Of a stretch of 64,000 nucleotides of DNA, positions 17,877-24,306 are shown piece by piece. Where the stretch lies: the NCBI GenBank assembly GCA_964291335.2, contig OZ219748.1, forward strand, positions 2,232,001-2,296,000, in the 5' to 3' direction. The stretch comes from G964291335 sp964291335 (lineage in GTDB: Bacteria > Chloroflexota > Dehalococcoidia > Lucifugimonadales > UBA3495). The notes beneath the pieces were generated by a model. It did not search any database, was not told the DNA's origin, and worked only from the letters and a program-made list of their open reading frames with translations. The position numbers were made by a program, and so were the translations under genes. Within the stretch, counting starts at the first letter, position 1. Each line of letters starts with the position of its first letter.

Positions 17877-19085
17877 TCAGCCCTGTCCGTAGGTTATCCG
17901 GGCTACGGCGAGCGTGGCCCGGTCGGATTTCCGGCGGGGGGACAGCAGTTCCCGGCTGCCGGCGGCCAGCAGCGCCGCCGGCTCGCTGACGCCCCAGACA
18001 CCCAGCAGCCGCCGGGCCGCCTCGGAACGGGTCAGGCCCGCCTCGGGCAGGGCCTCAAACACCCGGTTAAGCGCTGCCGTCGAATAGCAAACCAGCGGAA
18101 CACCATACCAGGCAGCCAAATCCAGCAGCCCGGCTTCGTCTCCCTTGATTTCCGCCGTGGCAATCCGGGCAATGGAAAGTTCACTCAGCCCCAAATCCAT
18201 GAAGGCACGCTCTAAAAAGCGCTGCAATTCCCCAAACTCTACCCCCCGGCGGCAGCCCATGCCGACCACCAGAGACCTGGGGTGGTAATACACGGTGTTT
18301 CTGCTGGTTGAAGTCCCGGGTGAAATTTCCTCCCGGCCAAAGGGGGGTTCCGTACGGGAGCGGTCGCTGATTATCAGGGCGGCTGCGCTATCGGCTTCCT
18401 TTAATGCGGCAATGGACGGATAAACGGTCAGGTTGGCGGGCAAGGCTCTGTCCTGAGGCCACCAGTCGGGTTCGCCGGCCTCCTGGACAATGCCCACCGG
18501 CTCACCGTTGACCACGGCTGCGCTGACCCGGGTGACCGTTTCCCGGTGGGAGCTGATTCGCCAGCCAAACTCCCGGCCCAGCAGGTCCACCGCCAGCGTA
18601 CCCAGGCTGTGGGAAGCAGAGGTGATTACCGGCCTTGCCCCCAGAACCTGCGCCACCTCTTCAGCCAGCCGGTCGGCGCCGCCGACGTGGCCGGACAGAA
18701 GGCTGACGGCAAACTGACCGGCGCTGTCCACGCATACCACTGCCGGGTCCCGGTGCTTGTGCTGCAACGAAGGCGCCAGCAGCCGGACTGCCGCGCCCAC
18801 CGGCATGAACAACACCAGCTGACGGTGCCGCTGAAACAACCGCTCCAGAAGCGGGCGCAGGGGCCGGTCGAACACCTGCACGGCGGCGCGGCCGGGGTAG
18901 GCGGCGCTGGCGGCGGCCCGGCGGCGCTCCAGGTACAGCTGACAGCCGCCTGGCCACGCCGCCGCCAGTTGACGGGCCAGCCAGCCGCCCCTGGAGGAAA
19001 TGGCGACTATGCCGGTTGATGGCCAGGCTGCAACGCTGCCTACGGCAAGGGTTTCGGCATCGGCTGCTGTGTCGGGTTGGGCCAT
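17877..19085 (-). CDS. cbiG: Cobalt-precorrin-5A hydrolase CbiG
   Basis: About 402 residues. CbiG opens the delta-lactone of cobalt-precorrin-5A and releases acetaldehyde, a step specific to the anaerobic, early-cobalt route. The N domain (LVLFMPVGAAVRLLAP), the central LLSGHVGGADRLAEEVA stretch and the C-terminal VVGMGCRRGVEFGELQRFL domain are all present. ATG at 19085 (MAQPDTAAD), preceded by GAAGG, is preferred; a TTG at 19115 would begin just 3 nt after the cobM stop without a ribosome binding site. Its presence shows the pathway is of anaerobic type. Confidence 0.9.
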   Translation of the reverse strand: MAQPDTAADAETLAVGSVAAWPSTGIVAISSRGGWLARQLAAAWPGGCQLYLERRRAAASAAYPGRAAVQVFDRPLRPLLERLFQRHRQLVLFMPVGAAVRLLAPSLQHKHRDPAVVCVDSAGQFAVSLLSGHVGGADRLAEEVAQVLGARPVITSASHSLGTLAVDLLGREFGWRISSHRETVTRVSAAVVNGEPVGIVQEAGEPDWWPQDRALPANLTVYPSIAALKEADSAAALIISDRSRTEPPFGREEISPGTSTSRNTVYYHPRSLVVGMGCRRGVEFGELQRFLERAFMDLGLSELSIARIATAEIKGDEAGLLDLAAWYGVPLVCYSTAALNRVFEALPEAGLTRSEAARRLLGVWGVSEPAALLAAGSRELLSPRRKSDRATLAVARITYGQG

Positions 19086-19118
19086 TGGCACACCTTCGTT
19101 GGCCGGCGCGAGCAAGAC

Positions 19119-19958
19119 CTAGTCCGCCGGCGTGGGGGCGGCGGCCGGGTCGCCCGGCGGCCGGGATCGGCGGAACAGGTGGGTATAGCTGCCGGAGTAA
19201 AGGTGGGAAGAGGCGAACTCTTCCGGCGGCAGCCGTTCCGGGTCCCGCCGGGCCGGGTCAACCGCGTCGCCCACGAAAATCAAAGCCTGGCGGGTAATCC
19301 GGGCCTCCCGCACCTTGTCCGCAATATCGGCCAAAGTACCGCGAATTATCTGCTCATCCTCCCAGCCCACCCGGTACACAATGGCTGCCGGGGTGTTCGC
19401 CGGGTAGCCGCCGGCTTCCAGTTCCCGCACTATGCGGGGCATTCGGGTAATGCCCAGGAAGATAATCAGGGAACAGCCATGAGCCGCCAGCTCCCGCAGC
19501 TGCTCCCGGGGGGGCATGGCGATGCGGCCCTGGGCGCGGGTCATAATTACCGTTTGCGTTACCTCAGGCACGGTAAGCTCGGCCTTGAGCCGGGCGGCGG
19601 CGGCGAAGGCAGCGCTGACCCCGGGGATAATCTCATACTCTACGCCGGCTGCCTCCAGCGCCCGCATCTGCTCCAGCATCGCTCCGTAGATCGAAGGGTC
19701 GCCGCTCTGGATGCGAGCTACCATCTTCCCCTGGCCCACAGCCCGCAGCGTCAGCCCCATAATCTGGTCCAGGTCCAGCTCCTTGCTGCCGTGAACCTCC
19801 GCCCCCGCTCTGGCGAAAGCGACAATGTCCGGGTGCACCAGGGAGTCGGCATAGATAACCACGTCAGCGGTTTCGATGAGTCGCCGGGCCTTGAGGGTCA
19901 GCAGCTCCGGGTCGCCGGGGCCGCCGCCAATGAAATAAACCTTGCCTGCTGACATCAT
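19119..19958 (-). CDS. cobM: Precorrin-4 / cobalt-precorrin-4 C11-methyltransferase
   Basis: 279-residue SAM-dependent tetrapyrrole methylase (CobM/CbiF). Signatures: VYFIGGGPGDPELLTLKA, YADSLVHPDI, HGSKELDL, IQSGDPSIYGAM and EIIPGVSAAFAAAA. It methylates C11 after ring contraction. The gene starts 1 nt after the cobI stop, so translation is coupled, and cbiG follows. A C-terminal Pro/Ala-rich extension of ~20 residues follows the fold. Confidence 0.94.
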   Translation of the reverse strand: MMSAGKVYFIGGGPGDPELLTLKARRLIETADVVIYADSLVHPDIVAFARAGAEVHGSKELDLDQIMGLTLRAVGQGKMVARIQSGDPSIYGAMLEQMRALEAAGVEYEIIPGVSAAFAAAARLKAELTVPEVTQTVIMTRAQGRIAMPPREQLRELAAHGCSLIIFLGITRMPRIVRELEAGGYPANTPAAIVYRVGWEDEQIIRGTLADIADKVREARITRQALIFVGDAVDPARRDPERLPPEEFASSHLYSGSYTHLFRRSRPPGDPAAAPTPAD

Positions 19959-19959
19959 T

Positions 19960-20685
19960 TCACCTTTTAATTATCAGTAGCGAGAAATAATCCAGGTCTT
20001 CCCCGGTCAATTGCTGTAAATCCTGCACCACCTGCTCCCGCTCGGTGGTAGCCCGCCGGACATAAATCCCCTTGCCCGACAAACCCAGGCTCTCCAGGTT
20101 GGTCAGAGCATCCAGCAGCGCCCGGTTAACCTTCATCAAGACAATGGTATCGTAGTTGGCGATAGCCTCCCGCAGGTCGTCGATGCCGTAAACTGCCGGC
20201 AGGATGGCCAGGCGTTGCCCATGGGTAACCAGAGGCACGCTGGCCCGGGCGGCGGCGGCCATTACCGAGGATACGCCGGGCACTATCTCCACGGTTATTT
20301 CCGGGTGGTTGGCGCGTATGCTTTCCAGCACATAGGAAAAAGTGCTGAACAGCATCGGGTCCCCCTCGGTAATAAAGGCTGCGTCCTCACCCTGCCGCAG
20401 CCGGCCCGCCAGGGTATCGGCAGCCCTTTCCCAGACCTGCGAGGCCGCTTCCGCATCGTCGGTCGGAAAACCGAAGCGCAATATTTCCTGCCGCCCGGTG
20501 TCGATAAAATTGCGGGCGATGGACAGGGCGAAGCTGTCCTGGCTGGTTTCGGATTGCGGAACGCAGATGATTGGCACACCCTGCAAAACCCGCTGCGCTT
20601 TTAGGGTAACCAGCTCCGGGTCGCCGGGGCCGACCCCCACTCCATAGAGGCAGCCATAACTGGCGCCCGTTGTTCCACTGCTCAT
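19960..20685 (-). CDS. cobI: Precorrin-2 / cobalt-factor-II C20-methyltransferase
   Basis: 241-residue CobI/CbiL tetrapyrrole methylase adding the C20 methyl group that is later lost at ring contraction. Motifs: LYGVGVGPGDPELVTLKA, ICVPQSETSQDSFAL, ITEGDPMLFSTFSYVL and EIVPGVSSVMAAAAR. It sits between cbiT (4 nt upstream) and cobM (1 nt downstream) in the corrin operon. Confidence 0.94.
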   Translation of the reverse strand: MSSGTTGASYGCLYGVGVGPGDPELVTLKAQRVLQGVPIICVPQSETSQDSFALSIARNFIDTGRQEILRFGFPTDDAEAASQVWERAADTLAGRLRQGEDAAFITEGDPMLFSTFSYVLESIRANHPEITVEIVPGVSSVMAAAARASVPLVTHGQRLAILPAVYGIDDLREAIANYDTIVLMKVNRALLDALTNLESLGLSGKGIYVRRATTEREQVVQDLQQLTGEDLDYFSLLIIKR

Positions 20686-20689
20686 TTAA

Positions 20690-21349
20690 TCAGTCCTCCC
20701 CGGGTTGTCCCGCCGGCCAGCCGGATACTACGAAAACCGGGTTCAGCGATTCCAGGCGCAGCGCCCCTCCGGTCATCTCCCGGCCGCGTGCGGCGCTGAC
20801 CATGGTCAGCGCCGCGGTAAAGCCCAGCGCCTGGAGGCGGCGATAGGTCTGGCTGGCCCGCTCCATAACCGCCAGGTTGACCACCACTTTACCGCCCGGC
20901 CGCAGCATCGGTTCAACCGCATCCAGAATCTCCGGCAGCCGGGCGCCGCCCCCGCCGATGAACACCGAGTCCGGGCCGGGCAGCCGGTACAGAACCCCGG
21001 GCGCCTCTCCGTCAACGATAATAACGTTGCCAGGACTGTACCGGGCTACATTGTCTTCCAGCAAAGGCAGCCCTTCCCGGTCCCGTTCGATGGCATAAAC
21101 CGAACCCTGGTGGGCAATAACCGCTGCCTCGACCGATATGGAGCCGCTGCCAGCGCCAATATCCCATACCACGCTGTCGGGCCGCAAGCCCAACTGGTAC
21201 AGCGATACGGCCCGCACTTCCCGCTTGGTAATTTGACCGCGCCAGGGACGCCTTTGCCGGAAATCCTCGTCGGCCAACCCCCACGAACGGCCGGCGGCAG
21301 CGGCGGTCTTGACCAACCTGGCCCCCGGGGGGAGCAGGGGTTCAGCCAT
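20690..21349 (-). CDS. cbiT: Cobalt-precorrin-6B C15-methyltransferase (decarboxylating), CbiT
   Basis: About 219 residues with a class I Rossmann SAM domain: DEDFRQRRPWRGQITKREVRA at the start, then VVWDIGAGSGSISVEAAV (SAM loop), YAIERDREGLPLLEDN and VFIGGGGARLPEIL. It methylates C15 and decarboxylates the ring-C acetate. Only the CbiT half is present; a CbiE domain (C5 methylation) is not fused and not seen in the window. ATG at 21349 overlaps the end of cbiD by 8 nt. The frame is open further upstream inside cbiD, but that stretch has no likeness to the family. Confidence 0.92.
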   Translation of the reverse strand: MAEPLLPPGARLVKTAAAAGRSWGLADEDFRQRRPWRGQITKREVRAVSLYQLGLRPDSVVWDIGAGSGSISVEAAVIAHQGSVYAIERDREGLPLLEDNVARYSPGNVIIVDGEAPGVLYRLPGPDSVFIGGGGARLPEILDAVEPMLRPGGKVVVNLAVMERASQTYRRLQALGFTAALTMVSAARGREMTGGALRLESLNPVFVVSGWPAGQPGED

Positions 21350-22547
21350 CGCTATCTGCCCGGCCTTCGCGCCGCAGGGGCGCCCCCTCCGGGGAAGTGG
21401 AGGCATGGCCAAGCAGGACGCCGTCAAAGTCAAAACACAGCACATCTACAATCAGGGCATCGGCGTCATGGCCCAACTGTTTGCGGCTTTCCGCGCAGAC
21501 CATTTGGCACAGCAGCGGAAACACGGAAGAAAGCCCCTGCGCCTGGGCTATTTCCTGAAAATGCCGGGCGCTGCTTGCCTGCCGTATCTCCTCCTGCGCC
21601 GCCTCGCCGGCGCCGCATTGGGCCGCCAGCCGGGCCAGAAAGTCGGTATCCACCTGGTTGCCGGCCACATGCGTTACGAAGTAGCCCATCGCCATCTTCG
21701 ACAGCTTGCCCACCATGCCCACGTGGGCCGCCCGGGGAACCCGACGCATTACGCACCGTTTCATCGCCGGCCCGCTGAAAATGCCCGCCTCAATGTAGGC
21801 CATATCCGGCAGGCCCAGGCAGCGCCGGGCATACTCCTCACTGCGGGTTCCGGTGGAAAGCGCTAAATACGGCTGGCCGTTAGCGGCCGCCACGTCAATA
21901 GCCAGGTGAACGCTGGCCCGCCAGGCAGCGGTGGAAAAGGGCTGTACTATGCCGGTGCTGCCCAGAATAGATATGCCGCCCAGCACGCCCAGGCGCGAGT
22001 TGGTCGTCCGGGCGGCGATTTCTTCGCCCCCCGGAACGGATAACTGCACGTTAAACCCGGCGGCAGCGCCCTGAGCCGCAGCGGCTTCAGCAACCGCTTC
22101 GGTTATCATACGGCGGGGGACGCGGGTTACCGCCGGCTCTCCCACGTCAATCCCGGTGCCGGGCCGGGTAACCGTACCAACGCCGGGCCCCCCGATGATG
22201 CATACCCCGGAAGCCGACTCCGGGTTGCGCCACACCGCAGCGCAGATTTCGGCCCCGTGGGTTACGTCCGGGTCGTCTCCCCCGTCCTTTATTACCGAGC
22301 AGGTAACCCGGCTGCCGTTTTCCGACCATTGGCAGCGCGCCACCGGAAAGGTTGCCTCCCGGCCCACCGGCAGACGAATAGCAACTTCAGCTAAAGGTTC
22401 CCCGGTAAGCAGGGTCAGCACTGCCGCCCGGGCGGCGGCGGCGGCGCAAGCCCCGGTAGTATAGCCGGTGCGCAACCCCCGCCGGCGGATGGTCTGCCGG
22501 CTGTAATCGCTTTCGGGCGGTCCTTCAATTGCTCTGGCGCTGCTCAT
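21342..22547 (-). CDS. cbiD: Cobalt-precorrin-5B C1-methyltransferase CbiD
   Basis: 401 residues. CbiD methylates C1 of cobalt-precorrin-5B in the anaerobic B12 route. The N-terminal LRTGYTTGACAAAAARAAV, PGVGTVTRPGTGIDVGEPAV and GVLGGISILGSTGIV motifs are diagnostic. The length is slightly above the usual 360-380 because of a C-terminal extension of about 30 residues that overlaps cbiT. It lies 20 nt after cbiX in the corrin operon. Confidence 0.94.
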   Translation of the reverse strand: MSSARAIEGPPESDYSRQTIRRRGLRTGYTTGACAAAAARAAVLTLLTGEPLAEVAIRLPVGREATFPVARCQWSENGSRVTCSVIKDGGDDPDVTHGAEICAAVWRNPESASGVCIIGGPGVGTVTRPGTGIDVGEPAVTRVPRRMITEAVAEAAAAQGAAAGFNVQLSVPGGEEIAARTTNSRLGVLGGISILGSTGIVQPFSTAAWRASVHLAIDVAAANGQPYLALSTGTRSEEYARRCLGLPDMAYIEAGIFSGPAMKRCVMRRVPRAAHVGMVGKLSKMAMGYFVTHVAGNQVDTDFLARLAAQCGAGEAAQEEIRQASSARHFQEIAQAQGLSSVFPLLCQMVCAESRKQLGHDADALIVDVLCFDFDGVLLGHASTSPEGAPLRREGRADSDG

Positions 22548-22567
22548 TTAGCCCACTTATCGGGTGC

Positions 22568-23509
22568 TCAGGCTGTCGGTTCCGTCAGGTTCCGGGCCGC
22601 CCGAATGCGGTCAGCGGCCACGGCTGCCAGCCGATCGTCAACGCCCAGGGGCGGAACAATGCTCACCGGCACGGTCGGGTATGCTTCTTCCAGACGGTTC
22701 AGGGCGCCCAGCACGTTTCGGGTCAGTATCAGGCCGGGGAAAAAAATGTACGGCACGCAGATAATGGCCGATACCCCTTGTTCCTGCACCAGCCGGGCGG
22801 CGGCAAACTCCATTGTCGGTTCCCCATAGTGCGATTGGGCCACAGCCACAGCATAGCCCAGGCCCAGGTTATTTTCCACTATGCGGCCCAGCTCGGCCAG
22901 CCAAAGGCAATCGTCATACTGCGTGCGGGTGCCGGCCTTTACCAGTAAAACGCCTACCCTTTGACCCGGCGCCGGCGCCGGAACGGCAGCCCCCATACCC
23001 CGAATACGCTCGGTCACCAGCTCGGCCAGTCTGGGGTCGGCCCCCAGCCCATCGGCCACCCGCAGCCGCACCCGGGGCAGCTGCCGGCGCAGCTCATCCA
23101 GCATTTCGTCCAGTTCCAGGGTGGCGTGCTTGCCGTGGCCCAGCAGATAAGGCATTATCACCACATCATCCAGCCCCTGACCGGACAGCAGCCGGACGGC
23201 TTCGGGCGGAAAAGGCTCGATGAACTCCAGGCAGGAAAGCAGCACCTGAGCCCGGCTGTCGCCCAGTTCCCTTTGCAGCCGGCCAGACATATCGGCCAGC
23301 CCGTTGGGAGTGCTGGGACATTGCCGGCACCATTCCGGCCAACGGGATGCCTCCCCATCCTCGGCGGTTATTTTCCAGGCGCAGGAACATTCTCTGGGGC
23401 TGGCCCCGCGCTGGCTGCCATGTCCCAGCAGAATTACCCCCCACCGGGGATTGGCCGGTTTTTCCGCAGTTACCGGGTTTGTCCGGGTATCAGCAGCGCT
23501 ATCGCTCAC
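22568..23509 (-). CDS. cbiX: CbiX-type sirohydrochlorin cobaltochelatase with four-cysteine insertion
   Basis: 313 residues, the two-domain long CbiX form. It inserts Co2+ into sirohydrochlorin at the start of anaerobic corrin synthesis. Domain 1 begins WGVILLGHGSQRGA, where the chelatase His lies at residue 30, and has PYLLGHGKHATLELDE as its second His site; domain 2 begins RVGVLLVKAGTRTQYDD, where the usual HGS is replaced. An insertion at 40-70 carries Cys41, Cys43, Cys61 and Cys64 (CxC...CxxC), suggesting a metal or Fe-S site. The start is GTG at 23509 with GGAGG 4 nt upstream; this start region is duplicated 71 bp upstream. Confidence 0.87.
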   Translation of the reverse strand: MSDSAADTRTNPVTAEKPANPRWGVILLGHGSQRGASPRECSCAWKITAEDGEASRWPEWCRQCPSTPNGLADMSGRLQRELGDSRAQVLLSCLEFIEPFPPEAVRLLSGQGLDDVVIMPYLLGHGKHATLELDEMLDELRRQLPRVRLRVADGLGADPRLAELVTERIRGMGAAVPAPAPGQRVGVLLVKAGTRTQYDDCLWLAELGRIVENNLGLGYAVAVAQSHYGEPTMEFAAARLVQEQGVSAIICVPYIFFPGLILTRNVLGALNRLEEAYPTVPVSIVPPLGVDDRLAAVAADRIRAARNLTEPTA

Positions 23510-23594
23510 CCTTCCTCCATCAATTGCCGGGTTGGGCCTGGCTGGCGGTCCAAATTGCGGGCTGGAACATTATCGCTCACCCTTCCTCCATCAA
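23500..23594. repeat. 24-bp direct repeat of the cbiX ribosome binding site and start codon
   Basis: 23500-23523 and 23571-23594 are identical over 24 bp (period 71). On the minus strand each copy holds a GGAGG Shine-Dalgarno sequence and GTGAGCGATA, which is the beginning of cbiX. Confidence 0.9.
23506..23580 (-). CDS. 24-codon leader ORF ahead of cbiX, created by the start-site duplication
   Basis: From the duplicated GTG at 23580, which has its own GGAGG sequence, the frame reads VSDNVPARNLDRQPG... for 24 residues and ends with TGA at 23506-23508. That stop overlaps the cbiX GTG start by two bases (GTGA), the classic arrangement for translational coupling. The peptide resembles nothing known; it may be non-functional, but ribosomes loaded here would be delivered to the cbiX start. 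Confidence 0.4.
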   Translation of the reverse strand: MSDNVPARNLDRQPGPTRQLMEEG

Positions 23595-23608
23595 CCGGGG
23601 GTTCAACC

Positions 23609-24253
23609 TCAGCCGGGGGTTCCGGCCAGTTCCAGCAGGGCGTTAACCGTTGCGGCGGCGGCGGAACTGCCGCCCCGGCGGCCCATGATTGCAATATAGG
23701 GCAGGTCTCTCTGCGCCAGCTCCTCTTTGGACTCGGGGCAGGCGACGAAACCTACCGGCATGCCAATGATTAACGCCGGAGAAACAGCGCCGGCATCTAC
23801 CAGGTCCAGCAGGGCCAGCAAGGCCGTAGGGGCATTGCCCACCGCGGCTATTGCGCCGTTCAGGCGCGGGGCCAATTCACGGATGGCGGCCACGGAACGG
23901 GTAACGCCTTCCCGCTGGGCGCGCGCCGCTGCGTCGGGGTGGTCAATCAGGCAATGCGTTGCGACCCGCTGACGGCTTAACAGGGTTTTGGATATGCCCG
24001 TTTCCACCATGCGCACATCGGTAACCACTGCGGCCCCCGCGCGCAGGGCCTGCAAACCCCGCTCCACCGCCGCCGGCGCAAACCGAACTAACCCGGCGAT
24101 GGCCGGGTCTCCTTCAGCCCTTACGATACGGCAAAGCACATAATGTTCCGCCGGGTTTAGAGCCAGGCCGGCGGGAATACTGGCCTGCACCATCTTGAGG
24201 CTTTCCCGGTCAATTTCCTCGGGCAGAAGAGCATATTTTCCGACCAGGGACAT
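23609..24253 (-). CDS. cbiC: Precorrin-8X / cobalt-precorrin-8 methylmutase with altered active site
   Basis: 214 residues of the CbiC/CobH family, which moves the C11 methyl to C12 to give (hydrogeno)cobyrinate. Family motifs: VRFAPAAVERGLQALRAGA, VVTDVRMVETGI, GVTRSVAAIRELA, AAVGNAPTALLALL, IGMPVGFVACPESKEEL and GRRGGSSAAAATVNALL. In the usual IHxxGD active-site segment the histidine is replaced by arginine here (IVRAEGD, Arg45). It is first in the corrin run, 53 nt after leuS on the same strand, so transcription may read through from leuS; no B12 riboswitch fits in the gap. Confidence 0.88.
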   Translation of the reverse strand: MSLVGKYALLPEEIDRESLKMVQASIPAGLALNPAEHYVLCRIVRAEGDPAIAGLVRFAPAAVERGLQALRAGAAVVTDVRMVETGISKTLLSRQRVATHCLIDHPDAAARAQREGVTRSVAAIRELAPRLNGAIAAVGNAPTALLALLDLVDAGAVSPALIIGMPVGFVACPESKEELAQRDLPYIAIMGRRGGSSAAAATVNALLELAGTPG

Positions 24254-24306
24254 TAAGAATATACCTCTGCGTTGTCGGGAGTTGCGCGCTTTGCGGCGGC
24301 CATTCG

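Noticed and set aside
20690..21445. Longer cbiT start at 21445
   Set aside because: The extra residues overlap cbiD and have no family likeness; ATG at 21349 fits the CbiT fold.
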